A stretch of 64,000 nucleotides of DNA from Corythucha ciliata (lineage: Eukaryota > Arthropoda > Insecta > Hemiptera > Tingidae): the NCBI GenBank assembly GCA_038030265.1, contig CM075939.1:16287253-16351252 (forward strand). The letters run 5' to 3'. Shown piece after piece: positions 45,650 to 58,139 of this stretch (position 1 is the stretch's first letter; each line of letters starts with the position of its first letter). The translations under genes were made by a program, and so were the position numbers. The notes beneath the pieces are model-generated. The model saw only the letters and a program-made list of their open reading frames with translations, was not told where the DNA came from and searched no databases.

Positions 45650-48490
45650 AAGCTGAGCAACTGCAACGGAGACCAGTCGTTAACATGCGAATCAGTGATT
45701 TTCACCTCACTGTACTATGTGATCTCTGAGTGCACCCAAGATTCAATTACTTCAGCCTCTATACGAAACTGAATGGCGTAGGGTGATATTAAGTTGCTCA
45801 AGGTCTGCCCTCCTTGGTGGAATACACCTCCACCGCCTTTGGACGCACTATACTATAATATTAAGATGCTAAATATACGTTTCCACAAATTATATTGTTT
45901 CATGCCATGGAAAACAAGTTCGTCTGAATTGTCATTTCATTCAAGCAGAAAATAGCATCTTCGGACTGTGTAATTTACATTTCATGGCATGGTAGTATTG
46001 GTAGTTTGTTTCGGCCTTTGTGTTATAACTCCCATTTCTTTCATTCATTTTTTTTTTTTTTTTCGCATCATCCTCCACCCAAGTTCTTTTGACAGCCTGT
46101 CAAGACCGTTCACGAAACGATTGAACGGAATGAGAGTGGGGGGGGGGGCATGTGTGGCGTGTGGTTGCTGATGTTGGACACGGAAGAAGAAGTGAGGGTT
46201 TGACTTGGAAACACTGTGATTAACTCTCATTGTTTCCACTCAAGAACTCGACAGGCTCTCATTAAAATAATTAATTTTCTACGAGGCGAGTGCTCGTTGT
46301 GTGTGGCGGGGGGGAGGGGAGGGTAAAGAGAGGATTGAGAGGTTGTGGGGAGTGAGAGAGACCGTGATGGAAACGCTAAAGGCGTATTATCATATAAGAT
46401 GAACAACTTCATTTTTAATTCCAAGAAGGAGGCCGTTTATTATTTTTTTCTTCTTTGGAGGATTGGGCGTGTGTGTGAGTGTTGTGAGAAAAATACAAGT
46501 AATAAATGAAGAGGATGAAAGCATAGTTGAGCGATAGCTTGTTTAAATAATGAATTCATCATCCTATAAACGATCAATTAATTATTAAACTAATGAGTTA
46601 TTGTCTTGTTTCATTATGCTGCAGGTACTTGAGACAATTTAGTGCCGCATAAAGTGTCAGGAATTTATTTATTTAATTTCAAGTCCAGATTAAAGTCCAA
46701 TCACATCTTTTAAATAGGTACCTTCAGTTCTGATTTTACGCGCATGCAGGTTTTTCCATCAGCCTTGATGATATTCTGATTTTGTGCTTGCTTTTTGCGT
46801 TTTCAGCTCAGATTCATTCACCAAAAGCGAAGCCTCCTCTCTTTACATTAACACGCAAGTGAAACTTCGGAGAGCAAAATGGTTTGTGTTGTAGTTCGAA
46901 AGCAATATGTCTTTCGTGATATCAGCCTTTCCTCTCTTTTGCCTTCTCAACTAACTCCCCCCTCGCCCCACCCGGTGAAAAGCAAACGCCTCACCATCCT
47001 TACACCCCCGACTCATTGCCACCTCTTTCGTCTCGGTCGGTCTATCTCAATTTCCCATCCCCCTCACCAACCAAAAACCACACCTTCACCGGATGCGGTT
47101 GCCCTCAAGTCAGGGCTCCCTCGAGGCCAATATTCTCAGAGTACTAACAGGCCCTCGTATATCACTTTCCCTTTTAACCCTTTCCTCCGTTGCCTCGTTT
47201 TGCTTTAGATAATTTATTACAATTATCATGCTCCGGTAATTGGCGTTTGAGTTTACCGCACATTTTCCAGGAAATAAGCGGCCGGTGAAAATGTCTGAGC
47301 GGGAAGGGGTTGAACTTTGGACCCGAAGTCTTGTCTTCTTTCCTCGTTTCAAACGTTGACCCTTCTCTCTATGGAGTTTGAATTTTTAAATTGAAACTAA
47401 TAGACTTTAACAATCGTCGTTAATTTAGCTTTTACAATTATTAAAAAGGCGACGCTCAAAAGAGGGTTTATATAGAAGTTGAAGAGATGGCGTAACATGA
47501 GTGGTTCGCTAATGATGGATGAATCTCATCCATCACATTTCAGGGCTACGCCCTTATCATAATTTTACCCTCTTCATCTCTTAAAATCCCGCAATATTTT
47601 AACCAGGGAAAGGAACTTTCAGACAAATTTGCCCCACGCTTTCTTTTGAAAAAAATAAAGATAAAAAGGGGTGGGGGGGGGGCCTTCATTTGTGAAATGT
47701 ATGCCTCACGTTTCAGAGATTCCAGCTTTGGAAAGGAATAAATTGGTGAACTTGGCGGCATAAAAGTTTCTTCTCTGTTCAAACAAATTGTCATTTGTCA
47801 AGACGACCAGTGAGGATGTGATGAGTGGGAGAGCTATCATGGGATGGGAAGGATCAATCGTTGTTTGATGCTTTTCAGACAGTTCTCAATAAAAATGCCC
47901 CTCACTCATTCACATTGTGGGTCAAACCCATCCGAATTAATCCGTCTTTCAAAATGACAACTGACAAGTATCTGATGTCAAATTTGTATCGTTGCTACCT
48001 TTTTTCTCTCTCTCTCGCATTATACAAACAGAGGACGGAGATTGATTGAAAAACATGTAATAACTGATAGGAAGAGTGATACCTGAAAAAAGTTTAGCTA
48101 TTATGTAATTACTATTCACTATAGGGTCACTGGTGTAAGAAAAATTAAAAAAGAATGCCGAAAAGTATCTTAGGTTGGTTTCTAGTTTCACAGATAGCGA
48201 GAGAAAATGTTCATCGGTGCGGAAGTAAGCTGCCTGCGGCAAGAGTGCAACCGAAATTTAAACAACATAAAGAAGTAAAGGTGTCGTATTACGAAATCAG
48301 GGTTTTCTTCTTACGGTGTGCCCGCTTTGAGACGCCGGTAAAAAGAAAGAAAGAAAGAAAGAGAAAAAAAAGTTGCGTAAGATGAGTCTAGTCTCTCTAT
48401 TACACTTATATTCTCGTTAATTTTTAGTCCAGAAATCATTCAGGAGTGAGGAAAGAATACATTCTTGTCGTATAACCAAACTTTTCCATC
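45650..48490. other. No gene recognised
   Basis: Mixed-composition DNA with a T run at about 46047-46063, a G run at 46138-46148, and a GT-rich and a GA-rich part (46.28-46.5 kb). The frame of 109 codons at 46879-47208 is Pro/Ser/Thr-rich with no family resemblance. An AAAG microsatellite lies at about 48343-48362. Confidence 0.4.
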
Positions 48491-49060
48491 AAATACGGCA
48501 TAGCCACGAGGGGGCAAGAGGAGGGCAGCCGCCCACCATTCTTCAACTCGTTTTTGTTCGAAACCAGCTATACAATCGGAAACCGACAATCCTATGCCCG
48601 TTTAAGCTGGCTGATTAGCAAAAGATGACCATTTTGCCCTTATTGAAAATACAAAATAATCTAGAAATTTCGTCCGAAAACCAGATTTTCGCAGAACAGA
48701 AGAAAAGTGAAAATTTTACGCCAAGTCGTTTCACGGTTGGAATGGAGAAAAACTTCAATTTGCGGTTAGAAAACGCTAATTCCGTTAATTTTCGGAGGCG
48801 ACTTCTGGCTAAGGCTAACGTGAAGAAAAAGCGATGACTCATGGCCAAAAGTGGGGAAACATCGCTAATTTACGGCTGGAAATGGGAAATTGACATCATC
48901 CGAGAACTGCATGGATTTTTCCATTTTTTGAGTGATATGGAATACCTGATTGAGAAAAGTGCTTGCACGAAATAAGAAGAGATTTACTTTTCCTGAAATT
49001 AATAAAAACGGTTGTATGGAGGAGGAACTTTGACAAGCCAGTCTGGATATCAGTGCTATC
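48490..49060 (+). repeat. A-family field with hAT-like left boundary
   Basis: It opens with CGGCATAGCCACGAGGGGGC and a poly-purine tract, in the style of the other hAT-like ends. From about 48650 it has AAAACGCTAATTCCG, GGTTGGAATGGAGAAAAAC and CGCTAATTTACGGC words. No right terminus or duplication was found. Confidence 0.55.
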
Positions 49061-50160
49061 ATAGTGTGACGTCACGAGTGTCTTTCTTTATCAGAAATCT
49101 TGTGTTCGCGTTCCGTATTTATAACTTTACTAGTCTCTCATCGAATTTCTGCATTATTCTCTACAACGTTAGTAGTTTAGTTGCGTGATCTTTCATCGAA
49201 TCCGATTGTAGACAATGAAGGAACTACGTACGTAATTCTTTTCTCTTATGACAATGGAAGGATACGGGAAGCGGGCAGCTCTGCCAGCATTGTCTGACTC
49301 AGTCTCAGTCTGAGATTGTTCTTGGCTGATGCCATTGGGAATAATCCTGAATGGAATCACTGTCAGACAGTCGATGGTAGCTTGGTAATAACACCGACAA
49401 ATCGGTATTTGTACCTTCGAGCCTGCGACGTGATCTGAAATGGGTCAACGACTAAGTAAATCAATACATTATTGACTTCATAAGTCCAGTTTTCACATAA
49501 AAATTCGATCAAGGATAAAAATGATTGGTAAAACGTACCTGCGTAGCGTAAGTTAAACAATTTGTATACAATTTTATCTGAACGAGAGCCCATGTCTTAT
49601 CAGGCAAGATTTTGGCCCGTACTCATAGTTGTTACTCGACCTGAAAATTCGCTTTTAGATTAGATCAAAAACAGATGATTAACCAATTAGACCGACCGAT
49701 TTGATTGTTTAATTAAGCAAATACTCAGCTTGAAAGAGACGACTATGAAAATCATAGACGTCTCTTTAGTAGTAGCAGTAGTAGTAGTAGTATTGATAGT
49801 CGAACACGAGCCTTTAATGATAGGTTCAAGAATCGTTTTAAAAGTAAATAAATGAATTGAAATTGAAATGCAATTATGGTTTTTACCTGGGTAAAACCCA
49901 GTTTTAGAGGTAGAGCAAGTAAAAAAAGAGAAGAGAACGCTCAACGCTAAATAAAACGCACACAGGCCTACACCCCCAACCCACCACCGGCTCGAGCCTA
50001 CGTCACACTCTACGTCACGACTTCTTATCAGCAGAGACAGCTGTATTTCTTAAGAACCAGATTTTGAAAAAAATATTAAAAATCAACGGCCGGACGGATT
50101 TCAAAAATTCAAAGACAGATTTTCACATTATTTTTAGTACTATTTTTTGAATTCAAAATT
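49060..50160. other. No gene recognised; CTA-type microsatellite
   Basis: Contains a GTA trinucleotide run at about 49767-49792 and a single MITE-like end at 49613. Nothing else can be named. Confidence 0.4.
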
Positions 50161-50189
50161 GAAAAATGGTCAAGTTGTCAATTGTGAAA

Positions 50190-50900
50190 AGCACGTCTAA
50201 GCATCGAGAAATTGCAAGTATCATGGGATTTGCGGACCCTGGGCCAGCCATCCGCGGCTGCACGCAAAGTCTATCAGATATGAAGCCAAGAGTTCAAAAT
50301 GTGTGGAATTGCCAGTTTCGGGTCTCAATATCGGTGAAGCTGCGGGTTATCGGGATTTATTCTCGTGAAACGGCCAGTTTTTGGTATTTATTTCCGCGAA
50401 ATTTTTAATTTCGGGAGTCTTTCACAGTGACCGCAGAACCAGGGCTAAGCGGCTAATACGTCAGTGCCCAAAGTTTTCTGACAAAAAGCCTCCAAAATGA
50501 TTACATTTTGAAAGCCAATATCCGCTAAATTGGAATTTTTCTGGCCGAATATATCGTGATATTGCGAGTTTCTCGTTTCAATTTCAGTGTAATCGAAAGT
50601 TTGGTGCCATTTTTTTAAGGCAGTTGATCACGGGCAATCCAGCCCTTACAGCACTCAATCCCTAACGAATAATAGTCAAAAAATCGTAACATTTTGATGG
50701 CAAACATCACGACATGAAGATGGAAGTTTTCTTTCTGAAAATTCATGATATTGCAAAATTCGCGTCCTAATTTCATCTAAACCGCCAGTTTCAGTTTCAG
50801 TTCATGGTCTTCTTTAAAGCAGTTTGGAGACGGTTTTTTAAGCGGCAGAACCGCTACAGCGACAGCGCCAGCAGACCTCAGAAAACAGGCTACTAATTCA
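50190..50900 (+). repeat. E-family units (GTGAAAC.GCCAGTTTTGG, CGCGAAATTTTAATTTCGGG)
   Basis: Roughly a dozen diverged units of about 45-50 bp in which CGTGAAAC, GCCAGTTT and TTTCGGG recur. A short further patch is at 52565-52700. The family shares words with both B (GCCAGTTTT) and C (CGCGAAATT). Confidence 0.55.
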
Positions 50901-52160
50901 AGGCACAAAATCGCGGCTGATATTGAATTTGCGTATAAATTTCGCATATATCGCACAATTCACATAATTCACAGCAAAAGTAGCAGAAAACGCTATTTAA
51001 CAGCAAAAATTAAGAAAAATCGCAGCAAATACATAAAACCGCTAAAATCGGATACAAATAAAATAAATAACTAATTCGCTGCTAAAATTGAAAAAACAAA
51101 AATCCGTTGCATCTAAAAGCTTCAAGGCTCAAACTGAAAAACAGTGCTAATCCACAGCAGTAAGTAAAACTATTGCTAATGCGGGTCTAAAACATAAAAA
51201 ACAACACGGCTAAAATTGAAAAAAAAATCGAATAATAGCGCGGCCAAAATTAAGAAAAACTCAAATTTTCAGCTCAAATTGAGAAAAAGTCTAATTCGGT
51301 GCTAAAATGGTAAAAATTGCTAATCCTCGGCTAAAATTGCTGAAACGCCAATGTGGCTAGAATTGAGAAAATTTGCGAATTCACGGGCTAGAAGCGGTGA
51401 AACGCTGCTAAAATTGAGAAAAATCACCAATTCTCGCACATAGTGTGGTAAAATTCAATACTCGTCTTCGCTGCTAGAACTGAGAAGAAGTGCTAATGTA
51501 TAGCTTAAAGTAATACACAATTGCTAATGTGATGCTAAAATGTAAAAAAATGTTAGTTTGCGTCTTGAAAAAATCAAATTGTAGCCTGGCTAAAAATATT
51601 AGGATTAAGGCTTACTTTCGGCCTAAATTGTGAAAAAAATTGATTCGCTGCTAAAAATGAAAAAAATAGCCAATTTGCAGCTAAAATCGCGGAAAACGCC
51701 AATTCATGACTAAAATTGAGAGAATTCGTTAATTCACGTGTTATAGAAACGCTACTACGCTGCTAAAATGGATAAAAAGCGCTGATTCGCGGGTAAAATT
51801 GAGGAAAATCACTAATTCGCGCTCAAAATTGTGAAAAATGTCAATGTTCATCAAAAATTGAAAATACGCGAATTCGTAGCTTCTAAAGGCAACTTTGAGG
51901 TTAAAATTGAGAAAAAGTGCCAATTTTGGTTACATGGGTAAAAACGCCACCGATTTGAGGCTGACAAAAGTTGCTAATATTATATTTATAGCGCATGGTG
52001 AACAAAAAATGCAGTTCGTGGCAAAAATGTGGGAAAACCTGCTATTATGCGGCTAATATTGAGGAAAATACGTAGAAAAAACGCTGATTATCAGCTCAAA
52101 CAAAGAACATTGCAAATTCTCTGCTAAAACATAGACAAATTTCCTAACTTGCTGCTAAGG
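50900..52160 (+). repeat. A-family quasi-repeat field (sense)
   Basis: About 1.25 kb of GCTAAAATTGAGAAAA, TCGCTAATTCGCTG and GCGGAAAACGCCAATT words. CTGCTAAAATTG appears at least ten times. It is followed by a MITE-like end at 52264. Confidence 0.85.
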
Positions 52161-52259
52161 AGAAAACTTAACTTGGAGGGCGCAAAAAAAGATGTCGGGT
52201 GTTGATTTCAGAAAATTGGAAGTCACATGTCTTAATTTTTGAGAAAGTGCAAGTAGGTA

Positions 52260-53490
52260 CTAAGGACCGTATTCATAGTCGTGACTTGAGTAGAGTTTTT
52301 ACTTATTTCGATTCAAAACAGATGACTCACTTATTAGTGAAAGTGCCAGTTTGCTATTTGTTTTGTGTGGCCATGTGAGCAATAGACCGCATCGTAGACA
52401 CCGCACCGCACCCCCGACAAAATTTGCGAAGTTCCGGATGCAAATGTCTGCGAGTAATTAATGAATCCAGGCACACTTTTCGCCATAGTTGTGCAAGTTT
52501 AAGTGTAATTGCAGTTTCAGAGCAATTTTTTTAGTAGTCAGATCGTGGACCCAGGAATAGCCAGCCTCGGCTTAATAATAAATATTTAATAAAAATAAAT
52601 ATTTTGTGAGTTTGCAAATTCGGGTGCTATTTTGAGCAAAGTTACATGTTTTCTGGCTGAGTACCCGCGAAATTAAAAGTTTCGGGTGTTACACGGGCTC
52701 GGGGGAATACGAAAAGCTGCCCATCGTTTCCATCATGACCAAAATCATACATGTAGGCGCCACCTTTTCATGTTCCACTTTTCTAAACCCCACCATGACA
52801 CTTATTACTCGACAATTTTGAGCTCTTTAACCGAAAGAGCCCTATAATTTGCCAACGATAAATTACATTTCGAGCCCATTAACCAGAGGGCTAGCGCTTG
52901 TATTTTTTTCTCAACTCACCCATTTCCAGAAGTCTACAGCGTTTTTTTTTTACTCCAATATTTATTTAACCACACGGATTGAATGTCTGGTAGAGGGGGG
53001 AAGGGAAAACAAATTATCACCGTAGCCATTCGAGTGTTCGGGAACGTTCCAAGGGAATGTGAAATATGACCCCCCTCCCTTTATAGCGTAAATAAAATAG
53101 TACAAAAAATCACACACTTTTGAGAAAAAAATCCCTTATCGTTTTGTATCTTCCTTTTTTTGGATGGTTAGGGGAAGGGTCATGCTTTATCGAGGTTCTT
53201 GATTTATGCGTTCGTGATGTTGAGAGCAGTTCCTGCGGGGAATGAGTAGAGAGGGTCCTCTTCCTCTAATCAAATGACGTAACGGAAGGGATGGAAAGAG
53301 GTTAGGTGTAATTCAATGATATATGACTTTTTTTTATTAGTGATGTTGGTGGGGCGAGGGTCGGAACGAAGTTTAGTAATATCGTGGATCTGCGGACTGG
53401 GTCTCTGCAGTGAGTGTCCATTGGAAGGGGGGGGGGGGCGAACGAATAGCCCCCGATTTATTTATCAACTTTAATGTGGACACGAACTGA
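52260..53490. other. No gene recognised
   Basis: Contains a single MITE-type terminus (52264), a patch of E units (52565-52700), short T and G runs and otherwise unremarkable AT-rich DNA. A frame of 156 codons just to the right (53490-53960) runs through A-like words and was not accepted as a gene. Confidence 0.4.
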
Positions 53491-54783
53491 TGCGGAACTT
53501 GCCATTTTTTTTCTCAACGGAGAGTATTCTCGAAAAATTTCCCATTTTCTCAGCATTTCTCATTTTACAGTTTCAGGCCAGCTTCTTCGCGGTTAAAAAG
53601 AAGGAAAAGCGCCGAAAAAACTATTCGGGTTATTTAATTAAACAATATAGAGTACCTATTTGGCTAAAATGGACTGAAATAGACAATAATCCAAGATTTA
53701 TTTACCCAATAGGAAAAGTTTTAGGGATCTTGAGAAAAAACTTCGCCTGCAGATACAGTATTGGTCGGGCGAGCTCTATATGTATACAGGCCCGAGGAAA
53801 TCGCCGGACGAAGACCAGCCGCATTTTGCATCTTCTATATACCACATACTTCCAGGGACGACGTAAGCTGTCCTTGGATCTGGGGGTTTGTATAGCTTCA
53901 TTGGGAAAGATCTCATATATGTCTTGCTGCCTATTGCAATATTCGGGGATGAGTCCCTAGGAAGATAACTGCTATTTCATCAGCTCAGAACTCGGCGCAG
54001 GAGATCGTCAATCGATGCTTTCAGACAGGGTTTCAGGAGTTGCTCAAGGCTGGAGAAATTGTGCATGTCGCTCCACTAAAAATGGCTTAATAGCCATTCG
54101 CTGCCTAAGAATAATAGTTAAATCACTATATAAAAACGGCTAAACTGACCATAGTCGCACTCCAAAAACGTGAAACTGACTGTTCTCGAAACAGGCGTGC
54201 TGAAAATAGCCAAACTGGGCATTTCCGCTCTAAAAATTGACAAACTTACGATTTGCACCCTTAAAATGCTCAAAAAGGTGATTACAGCCCTGAAAATCTA
54301 AATCAACTTTTCACATCCCAAAAATGGCCAAACTGAACATTTTCACCTTGGATTGATGTACTATTCACGCCCTATGAATGAAAAATTGACTCATGTGCCC
54401 TAGAAATTGCCATGCAGGCTATTCGAGCCAGAGAATCGGCCAAACTGACTTTATTATGCGCTCTCAAAATAGCTAAATTGCGACAATTCGCAGTTTGAAA
54501 ATTCTTAAATTGACGATTCCTGCCCCGAAAATGGTCAAACTGGCTATTCTCGTCTGGAAAATGGGTAAACTGGCAATTCATGCTCTAAAAACAGCAAAGC
54601 TGACTATTTGGTGGGGCCCTTAAACGGCAAAACTGACGATTCATGCTGTGAATATCACGCTGGCTGATGTTCCATGACAATAATGACCAAACAGACATTT
54701 CAGGCCCTATAAATGGCAAACTAGTCATTCGTACCCTGCAAATGACCGGCAGACTATATGGCAAAACTGACTACAATTCGCGT

Positions 54784-55000
54784 CGCTCGTTTCACACATA
54801 CGCGGTTTCCCGAAGCGCAGTTACTACTCGGCGCGAACGCGGTGAGTGCCTCGCATGTGTGAACCGAAATTCGGTTTCTACGCGGCAACGGTTTGAAGAG
54901 GTTTCTCAGTTCACACATGCGAGGCACCCTCCGCGTTCGCGCCGTGTAGCAACTGCGCCTCGGGAACCACGTATGTGTGAATTGTGAAACGAGCCTAACG
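54784..55000. mobile_element. 217-bp foldback MITE
   Basis: The left arm from CGCTCGTTTCACACATACG through GGCGCGAACGCGG to CCTCGCATGTGTGAAC is mirrored by the right arm ending CACGTATGTGTGAATTGTG and AAACGAGCC. The arms are about 80 bp. The flanking octamers ATTCGCGT (54776-54783) and ATTCGCCC (55001-55008) agree at 6 of 8, and they fall within a B' unit. The element is much more GC-rich than the host field. A relative sits at 59165-59352. Confidence 0.85.
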
Positions 55001-55333
55001 ATTCGCCCCTTCAAAATTGTTATTTAAATGGGGTTCCCCTACCCTAAAATGGGCTAAAATGACGGATTCACGCTCTGAAAGTGTCAGGCTGTCTATTCGC
55101 GCCCTAGAAATATAACCTTACTGACAGATTGCACCGTCAAAACAGTCAAACTGGCTACTGACCTTCCAAAACAGGCAAAACTGACGGTATACATACAAGG
55201 TTCACAACTGGTTGAACTGACGATTTACGCTTTGAAAGGGCCTAAACAGATGATTTTTGTCCTTGGAATGGCGAAATCGACCATTCATGCGTCGAAAATG
55301 GCCAAAACGAGCCTTTACGCCTTTATATGTATG

Positions 55334-55411
55334 CAACAGTGAGAAAAAGAAACTGCTACGGAGCGGGAATCGAACCCGGACGCCGTATCTCCGGTACGGC
55401 TCTTAGACCAT
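55334..55411 (-). mobile_element. 78-bp tRNA-derived retroposon with 13-bp target duplication
   Basis: CTTTATATGTATG occurs at 55321-55333 and 55412-55424. Between them the minus strand reads a tRNA lacking its 5' acceptor strand: A-box GATGGTCTAAGAGC, anticodon arm CCGTA-CCGGAGA-TACGG, B box GGGTTCGATTCCC and a 3' GTAGCA, followed by a T-rich tail GTTTCTTTTTCTCAC. The loop would give GGA (Ser), but it has C instead of U at position 33. The duplication and tail indicate retroposition. It is too short to be a full SINE with body, so it is likely a 5'-truncated copy. Confidence 0.85.
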
Positions 55412-55689
55412 CTTTATATGTATGAACTGACGATTACTGGCTACTCTCATGTGCTATAGAAATGGCGTATTCGTAGAAGGAACCACGCTTTATAAATGAC
55501 CAAAATGATCATTTCCGCCCTGCAGAGGCTACAGATAGTGTGAATGACGATTCTTGCTTTACAAACGGCTACCTGCATGTTCACAAAACGAATTTCACAA
55601 GGGTGGTATAATTTAAAGGCCAATTTCGCTGTTTTTGCGCCCTAAAATACCATTCTCGCACATCTGACACAACTAAAAAGCAAAATTTT

Positions 55690-56890
55690 CATATTTTGCT
55701 TCTCTGGAAAAAACACCTGAAACCCTCAGCTTATTGTTAGTGGTTAAATCGCCAGTTTTTTGGCAAAAATAACGGTTTTAGAGCCTACTAAAATCTCCAT
55801 TAATGTGCTAAAATCGCCACTTTTGCGCTTCAGGGCCGGGTTGACAATTTCCGTTTAAACGTTTTTGTATGCAAAATACTAGATTATGTCTGGGGTTAAG
55901 CCCATAAGCTCAGCTTAGGAATAAACGTCAGTTTGCACCCATGTGATCGACCCGGGTATAAATCGATATTTTCGAGATTAAATCGCCATTTTGAGCTAAA
56001 ATCGCCAGACTCGAGGTAAACCCACTAAATATTTTTAAGATGAAATCGCCAGTTTTTCAGTGAAAACATTAGTTTTCAGTTGACAGTTTGTGGGTAAAAA
56101 CTTCAATTTTGGTGGGTTAAAACCCCTCGGTTTTTTGATAAAATTGCCAGTTTTGAGGTTAAATCCCAGTTTCAAGGTTTTTTTTTTTTTTTTTGTAGGG
56201 AAAACTGACTAAATTATTTTTACGTTAAATTCTCCAGTTTTGATACTAGACGTCAGCTTTTGCTTAAAATCGTCAGTTTTGTGTATAAATCCTGTGTTTT
56301 CAAGGCACTGACGTTATGCTTGGCGTATAAAAGCATCTGTTCACGGCAAAACGCCAGTTTTGCTGTCAGTTTTGAGGTACCTAACATAAATGGGGGCGGG
56401 GTGGCACAATTTTCAGGGTAAAATCGTCAGTGAGGAAAGTTTTTGAGGTGAAATCCTATACGTTTTAGGGTCAAAACAGTCAGTTTTGGGGTAATGGCGT
56501 AAAATAACCTATTTCAAGTGGTTTTGGGGTAAAATCGCCAGTTTGTAGTGATGACATCTTCAGCTATGGGGCAAAACGTCAGCTTTGGCATGAATTCGTC
56601 TGTTTTTGTATAAAACAGTCACAACTTGGGATGAATTCGCCAGTTTTGTCGTGAAATCACCGGTTTTGAAGGCAGAGTCGTCTTATTTGGCCTAAAATAA
56701 TCCGTTTTGGGGAAAACTTCAGTTACAGTGTGGTATTGTCAGTTTTTGGAGTAAAATGACCAATTTTGGGAGGAAATCGTCGTTTCGGATAGGGAATATA
56801 TTCAATTTTGAAATGGAACAGAAAACTTTAGTTTTAGGTTAAAATCCCCAGTTTTGTAGTGACATCTAAAGTTGGGGTGAGGGGGGGGGG
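55690..56890 (-). repeat. B-family field (antisense)
   Basis: Dense repeats of GGTAAAATCGTCAGTTTTGG and variants (AAATCGCCAGTTTTGAGG) about every 20-25 bp. On the minus strand this equals the field at 6540-7450. A T run lies at 56180-56196. Confidence 0.85.
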
Positions 56891-57464
56891 TCACGTCAGA
56901 ATCGTACGGTTTTTGAGTAAAACTGGCATAGTTTCCAACGGAGATCTTAGTTTTTTATGGGTTACGACCGTTTTTGTAAAAACTCAGTTTCCGAGGAAAA
57001 ATTTGACGATTTAATGCGTGTCCTACTCAGTTCTTCTACTGGGGTCTCTGCAGTGCCGTCTTTAGGTGGGGGCCCGACGGGCCTGGGCCCCGTGTCAAAG
57101 GGGGCCCCGGATTCTGCTGGTCAAATCGCTCTAAACATAGGGCTAGTGGTGAGGGTGTACCGAGGAAAGGGGTGGGGTTTCGATTCCCCCCCCCCCCAAG
57201 ATGGGTATCAGATAAGCCCTTGCCCCATCTACCCTCTCTACCATTTCGTTCTCTTCATTTGCTTATTATTTATTTATTTATTTTATGAAGAAAACTCCTA
57301 AAATCAAATAATTCTAACCGTGGGCCGTGGGCAGAAATCTCAATGAGGCCTTTTGATCTCCAGATGAATAATAAATATAATTTTTACGCACTATGGCGTT
57401 AAATCATGGCATTTTATCAATTGTGAACACAAATTCGTATTCAGAAACCGCAAATTCTGGCGTT

Positions 57465-57790
57465 TTCTAAATATTAGCCGTGAATTAGGAATTTTCTCAT
57501 TTTTTGCTGCGAATTAGCACTTTTTCTGAATTTTTAACCGTGAATTATCCCCCCCCCCGATTCAGCCGAAATTTAGGTAGCGCTTTTCCTCAATTTAACC
57601 ACGAAGTTTCCTCCCGAATCCACGGATAGGCGTTTTTTTCAATTCCAGCTACGAACGATAGCTTTTTCTTTATTTTAGCCGCTATAGTTAGCTCTTTTTC
57701 TTCATTTCAGAAATGAATTTGCCCTTTTTATCCATTTTAGCCACAAACGAACACTTTTTCGCAATACACGCATACTTAGCGCTTCGTCTG
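57465..57790 (-). repeat. A-family field in the 57051 element (antisense)
   Basis: GCCGTGAATTAG, GCGAATTAGCACTTTTTCT and TTTTTCTTTATTTTAGCC words. Together with the sense field beyond the GTCTCG block it makes an inverted arrangement inside one transposon. Confidence 0.75.
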
Positions 57791-57959
57791 AACGTTTACG
57801 AGCGGACTTGTCCAACTGGTTACCAAGAATCTGTGAGCCCAACCCAAGAGCTAAGAATGAGGGAAGAGTAAGATGAATTTCCTTGCCCCTTCCGTGCAAA
57901 TCCCAACACGAATACACGACCGATCCTATTCGATTGTTTTGTTCCCCCGCGGTCGATGC

Positions 57960-58130
57960 GTCCTACAGACTCTACCGTATCGAAACCGATACCGAGACTT
58001 TCGGGACCGAGACCGAGACTTACAAGACCGATACTGACTTACTATGGTCGAGACCGATACCGATACCAACTTTTCAGAACCGAGACCGAGACCACTCAAG
58101 TCTCGTATCGGTCTCGGTCTCGTGAAACAC
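57960..58130. repeat. Hexamer-type ACCGAG/ACCGAT repeat
   Basis: A run of ACCGATACCGAGAC and GACCGAGACCGAG words closes with the complementary GGTCTCGGTCTCGTG, so the block itself is partly palindromic. The same words occur at 1-95. Two apparent open frames across it (57883-58183) are Thr/Asp/Arg repeats and not genes. Confidence 0.85.
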
Positions 58131-58139
58131 TAACTCACG

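Larger units (their letters stand above)
54080..55640 (+). repeat. B'-family field (sense)
   Basis: About 45 units with the core CCCTAAAAATGGCCAAACTGAC.ATTCGCG at 28-36 bp spacing. It is the most regular of the fields. Two insertions interrupt it, each leaving part of a unit on both sides, so the array predates them. Confidence 0.88.

Noticed and set aside
46879..47208. 109-codon plus-strand Pro/Ser/Thr-rich frame
   Set aside because: Composition matches the pyrimidine-rich DNA; no signal peptide, domain or splice continuation.
53490..53960. 156-codon plus-strand open frame, the longest outside the retrotransposon
   Set aside because: It starts in T-rich DNA and continues through A-like and J-like words found elsewhere as repeats. 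The protein shows no family features.
54080..55640. CRISPR-like array (regular short repeats)
   Set aside because: Units are diverged from one another throughout with no constant repeat/variable spacer pattern, and the genome is eukaryotic.
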